Shown in pieces: positions 1 to 6,264 of a stretch of DNA of 64,000 nt; the first letter of the stretch is position 1, and each line of letters opens with the position of its first letter. Origin of the DNA: a virus; the IMG/VR virus record IMGVR_UViG_3300045918_000131, positions 1 to 64,000 of that record. One strand, written 5' to 3'. The translations under genes and the position numbers were made by a program. A model generated the notes under the pieces. The model searched no databases. It was not told the DNA's origin and saw only the letters and a program-made list of their open reading frames with translations.

Positions 1-378
1 TGTAACAATGGTGTTTGTTGCATTCTGCGACGGCAAATTGTAATAATTACTAAAAGTGTTTAAATCGGTAACTATTTGAGCAAATGTAGACGACCCAGGT
101 GCATCAACAATTGCAATTACTTGCCCCGCGCCTGTTAACGATGCCGGCATATTATAGTGTTTTGTTACATCCAACGGACTAAGAGTATTGCCTCTGCCGG
201 TACCAACCTTTGCAAAGGATGTCATCATTGGTTCGGCATCAGCAGCGGGCGCGACTGTTGGTGCTGCTAAAGGAATACTATTTGGATTTGCGGCCGTGCT
301 GGTTGTTCCGCCGCCACCGCCACATCCACCAAAGACCAATGCGATTGCTGCGACTAATATAAGATTACGAGTTTTCAT
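1..378 (-). CDS. S53 (sedolisin-like) lipoprotein peptidase, 5' part only
   Basis: The gene starts at ATG 378 behind a GGAGG ribosome site (386-390) and runs off the left edge, so about 126 residues are visible. Residues 1-20 are a lipoprotein signal with a lipobox-like GGCGGGG. After a short linker comes a match to the start of the S53 catalytic domain: LSPLDVTKHYNMPASLTGAG followed by QVIAIVDAPGS. The large propeptide of most S53 enzymes is absent. The catalytic Ser-Glu-Asp residues lie outside the window. The family comprises secreted endopeptidases, so an envelope-attached or exported protease is expected. It is preceded by a c-di-GMP riboswitch and a late promoter. Family call fairly sure; role inferred. 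Confidence 0.75.
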   Translation of the reverse strand, partial: MKTRNLILVAAIALVFGGCGGGGGTTSTAANPNSIPLAAPTVAPAADAEPMMTSFAKVGTGRGNTLSPLDVTKHYNMPASLTGAGQVIAIVDAPGSSTFAQIVTDLNTFSNYYNLPSQNATNTIVT

Positions 379-382
379 TTTA

Positions 383-411
383 TTACCTCCATTAAGTTTA
401 AATAAAGGTAA
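383..411 (-). promoter_or_regulatory. Shine-Dalgarno-sequestering stem (riboswitch expression platform)
   Basis: In the transcript UUACCU (from 411-406) is perfectly complementary to AGGUAA (from 388-383), which contains most of the ribosome site of the peptidase gene. Folding would hide the SD. It sits between the c-di-GMP aptamer and the start codon, as expected for translational control. Inferred by hand pairing only. Confidence 0.5.
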
Positions 412-440
412 AAATGGGTAACGATCAAAACAGTTGAACT

Positions 441-525
441 TCCTGATTTGCAGCTGGCTGGCATGACTTGCGTCGTAGCCCCTCTAGCATTGCGTCACCG
501 ATTTTCACCGGTTTTGCCAAAATTA
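441..525 (-). promoter_or_regulatory. c-di-GMP-I (GEMM-I) riboswitch aptamer
   Basis: Reading the minus strand: GGCAAAACC (518-510), a short CCG/CGG stem capped by a GAAA loop (506-503), the hallmark GACGCAA (496-490), then a second stem (about 484-455) closed by GCAA and flanked by CUAC...CAUGCC, a tetraloop-receptor-like element, and finally AGCCAGCUGC. Order and spacing match the GEMM-I consensus (GGCAAACC, GAAA loop, GACGCAAAGC, receptor, GGYAGC-like 3' side). I could not fold or score it, and the closing P1 helix is not obvious. It lies in the 5' UTR of the S53 lipoprotein. Confidence 0.75.
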
Positions 526-540
526 CATTTGCTTCATTTG

Positions 541-549
541 TATTTATCC
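541..549 (-). promoter_or_regulatory. late promoter box GGATAAATA
   Basis: GGATAAATA on the minus strand ends about 20 nt before the riboswitch core. The same box or TATAAATA precedes most virion genes here and resembles the T4 late promoter TATAAATA. It would give a late transcript that begins just upstream of the aptamer. Confidence 0.5.
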
Positions 550-614
550 ACTTATTCAATTAAGTGCGAATTTACACATTTGATCTTTTGCGCTTTTCTT
601 TAGCGTATGTGTAT

Positions 615-643
615 ATAATAACACCTTTTTGAGTAAATGTCAA
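615..643 (-). promoter_or_regulatory. sigma70-type promoter
   Basis: TTGACA (643-638), 17-nt spacer, TATTAT (620-615) on the minus strand, downstream of the small-gene array and upstream of the riboswitch. This gives the peptidase gene a second, host-polymerase-type promoter. Confidence 0.6.
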
Positions 644-677
644 GAACTTTATTCAATTTTGGTTGAAATATCTGTTG

Positions 678-935
678 CTAACCCCATCTTAATACAAATA
701 ACATAGCATCTTTGTTGTTTTTAAAGATAAACTCCCAGTTTTGACTCTTAACCGAATCAACGCAGTTATCTTCTAGCCATCCTTGTATAGAGAGGCAATC
801 GGCTGCATTTTTGATAGGCTTAATCTTAATCCTAGTCCACCCAGACGTAACCATATAATCTGAGAAAATGCTCCAATCAATGGTTGCACTTATCTTTTCT
901 GATAAAGCATTAGTTATGTCTTCTTCTAAACCCAT
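678..935 (-). CDS. array member 1, small protein of WC/DA-LF-W family
   Basis: 85 aa, the promoter-distal end of the array. It has the helix GWLEDN in place of WC and ends NNKDAMLFVLRWG. Start ATG 935 follows GGAC at about 10 nt. The stop is TAG. It is followed by 300 nt holding the promoter and riboswitch of the peptidase gene. Function unknown. Confidence 0.75.
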   Translation of the reverse strand: MGLEEDITNALSEKISATIDWSIFSDYMVTSGWTRIKIKPIKNAADCLSIQGWLEDNCVDSVKSQNWEFIFKNNKDAMLFVLRWG

Positions 936-967
936 TATATCACATGTCCATTTTAACTAGCTGTAGT

Positions 968-1369
968 TTACGCATATTTCAATAATAACATCATAGCATC
1001 TTCTTCACTATTAGTTGCAACAAAAAGCTCGTCTGTCCCGAATTCCGTGAAATGAAATCTATGATCATGTTGATTCCATTCTCCTCGAAATATATTATAA
1101 TAACAATGGTTACCTAATGGTCTTTTTGGCCACATATAACTTAAGAAATCTGCATTAGGACACAACCCCCATATATCTGCTTCTGTGAATACTTTTGCGT
1201 AATCCGTCGTGAAAACAAACTTATACCCATAAAAATAATTATTAGCATCGCCTGCATTCTGTACTATATTTCGGTCTTTCCAATATACATAATCGCGATC
1301 TGCTTTTGGTAATCCCGTTTTCCAAGTTAAATACTTGTCTTCAACAATATCTAATATAGTTATGAGCAT
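968..1369 (-). CDS. array member 2, longest copy
   Basis: 133 aa from ATG 1369. A GTG at 1381 in the same frame is less likely. It is about twice the usual length, with an extra aromatic middle segment (YFYGYKFVFTTDYAKV), and ends EEDAMMLLLKYA with the terminal Trp replaced by Tyr. It overlaps member 3 by 10 nt. Function unknown. Confidence 0.7.
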   Translation of the reverse strand: MLITILDIVEDKYLTWKTGLPKADRDYVYWKDRNIVQNAGDANNYFYGYKFVFTTDYAKVFTEADIWGLCPNADFLSYMWPKRPLGNHCYYNIFRGEWNQHDHRFHFTEFGTDELFVATNSEEDAMMLLLKYA

Positions 1370-1608
1370 AATAGAAACCACATTAGATCTTCTTCTGTGT
1401 CAAACTCTATAGATGGGCCGTATGCATCATTATATGCAGTATGTTGATCTTTTACCATCTTCGCATTAAACGTATGAAGATAAGGTTGAGACATTTCCAT
1501 AATGCCCCTCCCGTTAGATATAGCTATCCATTCTCTTTGCCATTTAAGGAATAGAGAACGCCAGACTCTTGTATGTACCTTATTACCGGGTATTATTTTT
1601 ATAGCCAT
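1360..1608 (-). CDS. array member 3
   Basis: 82 aa. The ATG (1608) lies inside the AAATGG that encodes the terminal Lys-Trp of member 4, an arrangement repeated at several junctions. The C-terminus EEDLMWFLLCS keeps the acidic/hydrophobic motif but has lost the basic-Trp ending. Function unknown. Confidence 0.7.
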   Translation of the reverse strand: MAIKIIPGNKVHTRVWRSLFLKWQREWIAISNGRGIMEMSQPYLHTFNAKMVKDQHTAYNDAYGPSIEFDTEEDLMWFLLCS

Positions 1609-1895
1609 TTCAAACTTACCAATGTACCAACCATATCTTCTAATAACGGACGATAGACTACGTTAGGGTCATTTGTCTCAACATCCACTTTATTTCCGTC
1701 TGGTGCTGTATGTATCGTATGCCAACCATGTTTTGGCCACTTTACATGTATCTTATAACCAGGTATTAAATACCAAAATATTTGCGATACGATGCTTATA
1801 TTTTTCAAATACGAGTTCTTTTCATACCTGGCTACTTCAGCACAATGGTTAAGCATAAATTTAATTTGCTTATTATTAATAATATCTTCTATCAT
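1599..1895 (-). CDS. array member 4
   Basis: 98 aa from ATG 1895, which overlaps the stop of member 5 as ATGA and follows AGGTGG, the Arg-Trp codons of member 5. It has HCAEVARY in the helix position and ends VSLKWL. The DA motif is degenerate. Function unknown. Confidence 0.7.
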   Translation of the reverse strand: MIEDIINNKQIKFMLNHCAEVARYEKNSYLKNISIVSQIFWYLIPGYKIHVKWPKHGWHTIHTAPDGNKVDVETNDPNVVYRPLLEDMVGTLVSLKWL

Positions 1896-2098
1896 GTCCA
1901 CCTCAATGTAAATATTAGCGCATCGCACTCATTCTGAAACCACCAAACAGTATCGTTGGTTGCTGCTCTAAAAGTGAATTTGTGAATAGAATCAAAGTCA
2001 ACGCACCATTCTCTTATTTCAGTAATGTTACATTTGTCAATTGCTACTCGTGTCCACGAAGTGCCGGAATTATCCCACCAATCATCATAGAACAACAT
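1892..2098 (-). CDS. array member 5
   Basis: 68 aa from ATG 2098, which shares a base with the TAA of member 6 (TAATG). The ribosome site is AGGTGG within the Leu-Arg-Trp codons of member 6. Contains IREWCVDF and ends ECDALIFTLRWT. Function unknown. Confidence 0.78.
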   Translation of the reverse strand: MLFYDDWWDNSGTSWTRVAIDKCNITEIREWCVDFDSIHKFTFRAATNDTVWWFQNECDALIFTLRWT

Positions 2099-2292
2099 TA
2101 TGACCACCTCAATGCAAATAACATAGCATCTTTCTTGTACTTAAACTCATAAGTAACTCCATCCTCGCTAACTTTTCCGGAACATCTAAACCATGTATTA
2201 CTATAAAAGTCAACGCCAAAATGAGTTATGCACCATAAAAATCGTTCTTGTCCGTTGTTAGGTAAAAAAGGAACGACTATCTTGTATCTCAT
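2098..2292 (-). CDS. array member 6
   Basis: 64 aa from ATG 2292 (ATGA overlap with member 7). Contains RFLWCITHFG and ends KKDAMLFALRWS, close to the family consensus. Function unknown. Confidence 0.8.
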   Translation of the reverse strand: MRYKIVVPFLPNNGQERFLWCITHFGVDFYSNTWFRCSGKVSEDGVTYEFKYKKDAMLFALRWS

Positions 2293-2489
2293 ACTACCCA
2301 CTTTATCTTAAACCACATTGCATCCTTAGCATCTCTAAATGTATATGTTTGATAACCAAACATCTCTGTTACAGACCAACGTTCACAATCCTTAATAGTA
2401 TAATTATATTCTCCGAATTGTTCACCGCACCACTTCCGAATCTCGGTTTGTAATTGATAAGAATCACGGCCTAACATTATTGTTATCAT
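2289..2489 (-). CDS. array member 7
   Basis: 66 aa. ATG 2489 or ATG 2477 could be the start, and no strong ribosome site is seen for either. Contains IRKWCGEQFG and ends AKDAMWFKIKWVV. It is separated from the next unit upstream by the membrane protein. Function unknown. Confidence 0.75.
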   Translation of the reverse strand: MITIMLGRDSYQLQTEIRKWCGEQFGEYNYTIKDCERWSVTEMFGYQTYTFRDAKDAMWFKIKWVV

Positions 2490-2501
2490 TAGCGTCGTCG
2501 A

Positions 2502-2678
2502 CTAATAAATTAATATGTAATACATAGATATTACAGCTAATATTAATATAATTATTAGTATTGGTACATACTCAACAGCTAGGTAAACTTCTTGTTTTTT
2601 GCAACGCAACGTTGAATCTAAATCAGGTTTTAATCTCTTCATATATTTTTTGTCTCCTGTGCTGCTATATTTACCCAT
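2502..2678 (-). CDS. small single-span membrane protein inside the array
   Basis: 58 aa from ATG 2678, which lies in the CGATGG of the decayed member 8. A start at ATG 2642 behind AGGAGAC would give 46 aa. The basic N-terminal half contains no family motif. Residues about 36-58 form a hydrophobic Ile/Leu-rich membrane segment. Not related to the array family. Function unknown. Confidence 0.55.
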   Translation of the reverse strand: MGKYSSTGDKKYMKRLKPDLDSTLRCKKQEVYLAVEYVPILIIILILAVISMYYILIY

Positions 2679-2868
2679 CGAAGTGTAAACCACATGGCGT
2701 CTTTTTCGGACTTAGAACAGTAAGTCATATACTCATGACTTCTAAAAAATAACAATTTTTTGATTGTAAATATCCGTTATTCGATAGCCATTGATTAATA
2801 GTTGATATTTCGTTCTGTATTAAAACTGTAAATTGTACTGGTCAAATTTTCTTATTTAATATTCTCAT
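2639..2868 (-). pseudogene. array member 8, interrupted (in-frame TGA and minus-1 shift)
   Basis: From ATG 2868 the frame hits TGA at codon 9, then continues through INQWLSNNG, and stops at TGA before the C-terminal motif. The motif SEKDAMWFTLRW lies in the minus-1 frame. At 2749-2743 there is TTTTTTA in the phase T TTT TTA, the classic minus-1 slippery heptamer. Decay is the simplest reading because of the early TGA. See the frameshift finding. Confidence 0.65.
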
Positions 2869-2873
2869 AGTTA

Positions 2874-3065
2874 TTAACCTCCCCATTTCAAAATAAATAC
2901 CACTTCGTCTTTCTCGTCGTAAAATGAAAAAGATCTAAACGGAAGCAGGTTCACGCCTACCCATTCTGTGTAATTACCATATCCAATATTATCTATTAAC
3001 CATTGATCTATAGATTCACCTGTCTGAGTCAACCTCTCATTACTAATACGTATTTTTCTAATCAT
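2874..3065 (-). CDS. array member 9
   Basis: 63 aa from ATG 3065. Contains IDQWLIDNIG (WL in place of WC), then a variable region with WVGVN, and ends EKDEVVFILKWGG. No clear ribosome site. It probably relies on coupling to member 10, which ends 10 nt upstream. Function unknown. Confidence 0.72.
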   Translation of the reverse strand: MIRKIRISNERLTQTGESIDQWLIDNIGYGNYTEWVGVNLLPFRSFSFYDEKDEVVFILKWGG

Positions 3066-3074
3066 ATAATAACA

Positions 3075-3233
3075 CTATGACCATTTTAATGCAAATAGTA
3101 CAGCATCTTTCTCGTCAACAAAAGAAAAGATACTATTGAAGTCAAATCCATTATCAACACGTTTACGGTCGATAGTATACTTGTATTCAAGGCCTATTCT
3201 ATTATTAGGATGTTGTATAGTATATGCGTTCAT
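3075..3233 (-). CDS. array member 10, short copy
   Basis: 52 aa, ATG 3233 to TAG 3075. It lacks the WC helix (the N-terminus is only MNAYTIQHPNN) but keeps FSFVDEKDAVLFALKWS. It may be a truncated but still coding copy. Function unknown. Confidence 0.6.
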   Translation of the reverse strand: MNAYTIQHPNNRIGLEYKYTIDRKRVDNGFDFNSIFSFVDEKDAVLFALKWS

Positions 3234-3239
3234 TGGTTT

Positions 3240-3455
3240 TTAACTATATTTTAGAATGAATAGTAAATAATCGTTGTTTGTTCTAAATTCAAATTCAACA
3301 CGTATAGCTGTATAGTCGGATGTATATAACGTTAATACGTAATTCCCGGGGTAAGTTAAATATACATAGTTGGCGATAGCTTGTTCGGTTTCGGAATCAT
3401 ATATTTCAAACCCCCATATTTCTGCTATTTCGGCTTCGATTCTTTTTAGGACCAT
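3240..3455 (-). CDS. array member 11
   Basis: 71 aa. ATG 3455 is inside the AAATGG (Lys-Trp) of member 12. The WC position is degenerate (IAEIWGFE). Ends NNDYLLFILKYS. Function unknown. Confidence 0.72.
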   Translation of the reverse strand: MVLKRIEAEIAEIWGFEIYDSETEQAIANYVYLTYPGNYVLTLYTSDYTAIRVEFEFRTNNDYLLFILKYS

Positions 3456-3643
3456 TTTATCAAAAACATTAGAGCGTCAGTGTTATTACGAAAAAAGAAG
3501 TATCCTCTACTATTAAATCCCCATCTGTTATCCTGGAAAGTATGTTCGCAGTAATTCATCAAGTCTGATAATCCATGCTTAAATACGTTATATTTTCTAG
3601 GTGTTATTTCTATCCACCCATAAGGAGTTGTTTCTAAATACAT
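3446..3643 (-). CDS. array member 12
   Basis: 65 aa from ATG 3643, 1 nt after the stop of member 13. Contains LMNYCEHTF at the helix position and ends NNTDALMFLIKWS. Function unknown. Confidence 0.75.
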   Translation of the reverse strand: MYLETTPYGWIEITPRKYNVFKHGLSDLMNYCEHTFQDNRWGFNSRGYFFFRNNTDALMFLIKWS

Positions 3644-3644
3644 A

Positions 3645-3857
3645 TTAAGCCCATTTTAATAGGAACATTAACGCATCCGACGAGTTCACAAACCCGTATG
3701 GTACCATGCTATCAACAGCGTTTCCTCGAATCCATTGAATACCACATACTCCAACATATTCTTCGCACCAAAGATATCTTTCTGCTCCTTTTGATATACT
3801 AATGCCAAGCAACGGTACCTTAACCCAGATCCAATTATTTTTGGTATCTACGTCCAT
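3645..3857 (-). CDS. array member 13
   Basis: 70 aa. ATG 3857 lies in the AAATGG of member 14. Contains RYLWCEEYVG and ends SSDALMFLLKWA, a good match to the consensus. Function unknown. Confidence 0.78.
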   Translation of the reverse strand: MDVDTKNNWIWVKVPLLGISISKGAERYLWCEEYVGVCGIQWIRGNAVDSMVPYGFVNSSDALMFLLKWA

Positions 3858-4063
3858 TTTAATGTAAAGAATACCGTATCTTCCTCTCGTTTAAACCAAA
3901 AGTATATATTTTGTCCTATTGTCCAGTCTCGTCCTATATACCATAGCTTAGAGTCATTGTTGTCATCATCCATGTACATAGACATAGGACCTATGTGTTG
4001 CTCGCACCAATCTATTGCTTGTTGCAGTTCATCAAACATTAAATTAACAGGCACTCTTGACAT
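3848..4063 (-). CDS. array member 14
   Basis: 71 aa from ATG 4063. Contains AIDWCEQHIG, an acidic insert DDDNND, and ends EEDTVFFTLKWT. Starts 4 nt after the minus-1-frame stop of member 15, which suggests that the longer product of member 15 is (or was) the real one. Function unknown. Confidence 0.78.
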   Translation of the reverse strand: MSRVPVNLMFDELQQAIDWCEQHIGPMSMYMDDDNNDSKLWYIGRDWTIGQNIYFWFKREEDTVFFTLKWT

Positions 4064-4067
4064 ATAA

Positions 4068-4276
4068 TTAACGCCATTTTAAACAAAACAACATCATATC
4101 GTCCTCTCTTTTAAAAAAGAAAATTTTCCATTTTGATACCAACGCATATCAGTCCACTTACAATTTTTATCGCGTTTCTTACCTTGGAATGGTGCTCCAA
4201 ACGTTTCAACACACCACGCATAATATGAGGCAGTCAATTCGCATGTATCTGCTAATTTAACCTTATGATAGTTCAC
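4068..4276 (-). CDS. array member 15, possible minus-1 frameshift product
   Basis: GTG 4276 forms a GTGA overlap with member 16 behind AGGTGG. The zero frame contains YAWCVETFG and stops at 4094 without the C-terminal motif. At 4118-4112 the heptamer T TTT TTA is in zero-frame phase, and the minus-1 frame after it reads FFKREDDMMLFCLKWR and stops at 4068, at the usual family length. It is either a programmed minus-1 frameshift (same heptamer as HIV-1 gag-pol) or a one-base loss in a T-run. Confidence 0.55.
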
Positions 4277-4488
4277 AACCACCTCAATGTGAATAACATT
4301 GCATCTTTTTCGTCAAGAAAGATAAATTCAGGTTGACTAAAAGTAACTGTTGAGTACCAACGTATTGACGTTTCAGTAGTAATAGATGTTTTAGACAGAC
4401 TAGGTCCAAATTGTGTCACACACCAAGCATATATCTCGTCATACTTAACGTAGTGAGATTTAGATAGTAATATAATAGTATTACTCAT
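4273..4488 (-). CDS. array member 16
   Basis: 71 aa from ATG 4488. The GGAG inside the Trp-Ser codons of member 17 serves as ribosome site. Contains IYAWCVTQFG and ends DEKDAMLFTLRWL. Function unknown. Confidence 0.78.
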   Translation of the reverse strand: MSNTIILLSKSHYVKYDEIYAWCVTQFGPSLSKTSITTETSIRWYSTVTFSQPEFIFLDEKDAMLFTLRWL

Positions 4489-4489
4489 A

Positions 4490-4690
4490 CTAACTCCACT
4501 TTAATGCAAATAATACAGCATCTCGTTCATCTTCAAACATAAAGCCTCCACCGCAGGCATAACAATACCCATCAGTACCGTTATTTGCACACCATTGTTC
4601 TAATAGGTTAATATAATATATACTAACCCATGTAACGTTAATCATTACCCATTTAGATGTATATAACACGCTGGTTTTAATAACTTTCAT
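4490..4690 (-). CDS. array member 17
   Basis: 66 aa. ATG 4690 follows AAGTGGAGT of member 18. Contains LEQWCANNG, a Cys-rich YCYACGGG, and ends ERDAVLFALKWS. Function unknown. Confidence 0.78.
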   Translation of the reverse strand: MKVIKTSVLYTSKWVMINVTWVSIYYINLLEQWCANNGTDGYCYACGGGFMFEDERDAVLFALKWS

Positions 4691-4696
4691 CTTACG

Positions 4697-4878
4697 TTAA
4701 CTCCACTTCAATGCAAAAAACACTGCATCTTTTTAAATCGAAATCGATAATGGCCACGAAGCGGATATTTAACAGTCTTCCATACAATTCCATATTTACC
4801 AATATTCTCACGGCACCAGGTACTTATTTCTAGTGCTAACACTGAGTTACAATTATTAACGCAGATTTTATGTTTCAT
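4697..4878 (-). pseudogene. array member 18, frameshifted
   Basis: ATG 4878 opens a 56-codon frame with ISTWCRENIG and RFRFKK that stops at 4708. The expected ending (DAVFFALKWS, stop 4697) is in the minus-1 frame after an A-run in TTTAAAAAG. The run is not a canonical slippery heptamer, so a one-base deletion is likelier here than recoding. Confidence 0.6.
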
Positions 4879-4879
4879 A

Positions 4880-5080
4880 CTAACTCCACTTTAATGCAAA
4901 TAATACAGCATCTCGTTCATGTATAAAGCAGTAATTTATACAACCATTCTGGTATTGAGTAATTTTCCAACGATAATTATACAGCCCTAAATTCTCATTG
5001 CACCATTTTGATATTTCTAACTTTAGATGGAACTGTTTAATGTAAACAATTGAGACTTTATAGTCGTATGTTACAGCCAT
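4880..5080 (-). CDS. array member 19 (promoter-proximal)
   Basis: 66 aa. ATG 5080 overlaps the stop of the RNase H gene (TAATG). Contains ISKWCNENLG and YCFIHERDAVLFALKWS, the family consensus. It is the first array gene of the operon. Function unknown. Confidence 0.78.
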   Translation of the reverse strand: MAVTYDYKVSIVYIKQFHLKLEISKWCNENLGLYNYRWKITQYQNGCINYCFIHERDAVLFALKWS

Positions 5081-5679
5081 TAAATTGATCGCACAAACGG
5101 TAGATATGTATGAATAGTTTGTTCTAAGCTTTCATCCCAAACACTGTACCCTGATTTAATCCAATCCCAAAAAGATACTGGCTTTTTGTTAGCCGTAGCA
5201 CTACGAGCTAAGTAGTCTGCACGATTGTTGTTAGTATCTAAACAATGACCTTTAACCCAATGTAATTGTGCATACATCATCCAACGTACTATACGCATTA
5301 CAGCAAAGTTGTCATTTGGACAAAATCGTTGCCGAAAACCGCGTAATCTTTTCAGAATTGCTTTTTTCTTAGGGCTACAATGTGAAGGAACTAAATCAAA
5401 ACCGCTATATGCAATCCAAGCATCGTCTGTATAAATACTTACTTCTTTTGGGATTAATTCTTGCTGTTCTGCGTAAGTAATCGCATTGTAAAACGCAAGC
5501 AACTCGTAATATCCGCGCTGATCGTATGTAGTGTCTATTGCTCCGTGTATTTCTTTTGTGTTTCCATTAGTATGATATGCTACTATACCCCAGCCTTGCG
5601 ACACAGTACAATATTCTGTTCTTTTATGTATACCCTTGGTAACTTCAGAACCGTCGCAATATATAGTTAGTTTAGACAT
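5080..5679 (-). CDS. rnhA: ribonuclease HI
   Basis: 199 aa. Cleaves RNA in RNA:DNA hybrids, for example primers or R-loops during phage replication. The catalytic set is visible: Asp in IYCDGS (residues 7-12), Glu in YYELLAFYNAI (about 57), Asp in IYTDDAW (about 84), and HWVKGH...NNRADYLAR (about 140-156) with the last Asp. It is longer than E. coli RNase HI (155 aa) because of an insertion before the last motif and a C-terminal tail. AGAGGA precedes ATG 5679. It is the first gene of the operon that runs into the small-gene array. Confidence 0.88.
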   Translation of the reverse strand: MSKLTIYCDGSEVTKGIHKRTEYCTVSQGWGIVAYHTNGNTKEIHGAIDTTYDQRGYYELLAFYNAITYAEQQELIPKEVSIYTDDAWIAYSGFDLVPSHCSPKKKAILKRLRGFRQRFCPNDNFAVMRIVRWMMYAQLHWVKGHCLDTNNNRADYLARSATANKKPVSFWDWIKSGYSVWDESLEQTIHTYLPFVRSI

Positions 5680-5784
5680 ATATTATCCTCTTAACGTAAG
5701 TTATTATGTTCTAAGTATTTCTTAAAATTAGCGCATATCTTTCACTAACTGTAATACGCTCATTTGTAATTATTTAATACAGCT

Positions 5785-5812
5785 ATTATACACTAATTAA
5801 TCAAAAAGTCAA
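5785..5812 (-). promoter_or_regulatory. sigma70-type promoter of the RNase H / array operon
   Basis: TTGACT (5812-5807), 16-nt spacer, TATAAT (5790-5785). The surrounding bases (AAGATC upstream, AGCTNTATTAAATA downstream) match the promoters at 33.4, 34.1 and 34.8 kb, so the phage reuses one promoter cassette. It should read the whole 5-kb array. Confidence 0.8.
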
Positions 5813-5817
5813 GATCT

Positions 5818-6207
5818 TTAATCAAAAGGTTTCACGGGTACACCATTCAAATACCAATACTTTGATCCATCTGCATCTTCAATGGCAGGACCATCTTCCC
5901 TATGCCGTTTACCATTCAAATACCAATACTTTGATCCATCTGCATCTTCAATGGCAGGACCATCTTCCCTATGACATTTATCATTCAAATACCAATGTTT
6001 TGATCCATCTGCATGTTCAATGGCAGGACCATCTTCCCTATGCCGTTTACCATTCAAATACCAATGTTTTGATCCATCTGCATATTCAATGGCAGGACCA
6101 TCTTCCCTATGCCGTTTACCATTCAAATACCATTCTTTTGATCCATCTGCATCTGTGGTAATAGTATAACGAAGTAAATCCCACATTAGTTGTTCTTCAG
6201 TATTCAT
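5818..6207 (-). CDS. MORN-like tandem repeat protein
   Basis: 129 aa. Residues about 21-129 are four and a half near-identical 23-aa units of the type DGSKHWYLNGKRHREDGPA plus IE(Y/H/D)A, encoded by 69-bp direct repeats. Such W-Y-x-N-G repeats resemble MORN-type or YwqK-like beta-hairpin repeats and serve as binding surfaces. The first 14 residues (NTEEQLMWDLLRY) resemble the C-terminal motif of the small-gene array. Copy number is likely to vary by slippage. Partner unknown. Confidence 0.75.
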   Translation of the reverse strand: MNTEEQLMWDLLRYTITTDADGSKEWYLNGKRHREDGPAIEYADGSKHWYLNGKRHREDGPAIEHADGSKHWYLNDKCHREDGPAIEDADGSKYWYLNGKRHREDGPAIEDADGSKYWYLNGVPVKPFD

Positions 6208-6264
6208 CTTCTGATTTGCCGTAATTATTCTAAAAAGTCAAGTAGTTCACACAAAAAAACGAGT

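Larger units (their letters stand above)
678..5080 (-). repeat. tandem array of about 19 paralogous small genes (WC / DA-LF-W family)
   Basis: Nineteen consecutive minus-strand units of 52-133 codons share one pattern: a beta-like N-terminus, a helix with WC or WL (as in EIREWC, ISKWCNENLG), a variable W/aromatic middle, an F-x-F strand, and a C-terminus of the type E-(K/R/E)-D-A-(M/V)-L-F-(A/T/V)-L-(K/R)-W-(S/T). Neighbours usually overlap by 1-20 nt. Divergence between copies is high (protein-level, not DNA-level, repeats), so this is an old or fast-evolving expansion. The layout would suit a beta-alpha-beta-beta-alpha ferredoxin-like unit (inference). Function unknown. One interruption (2502-2678) is a membrane protein. 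Confidence 0.85.

Noticed and set aside
188-421. Plus-strand open frame of 77 codons
   Set aside because: It is antisense to the S53 lipoprotein gene, which has a signal peptide, a family match and a good ribosome site.
2639-4878. All frameshifted array members explained by homopolymer sequencing errors
   Set aside because: Not fully rejected: all shifts are in the minus-1 sense, as expected for lost bases in runs. However, long genes (900, 745, 737 and 632 aa) are intact, so general base-calling error is unlikely.
678-5080. CRISPR-like or DNA repeat array
   Set aside because: The periodicity is at protein level with poorly conserved DNA and variable unit length. There are no short identical repeats with spacers.
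5862-6161. Plus-strand repetitive frame (99 codons)
   Set aside because: Mirror of the MORN-like 69-bp repeats on the minus strand. No ribosome site.
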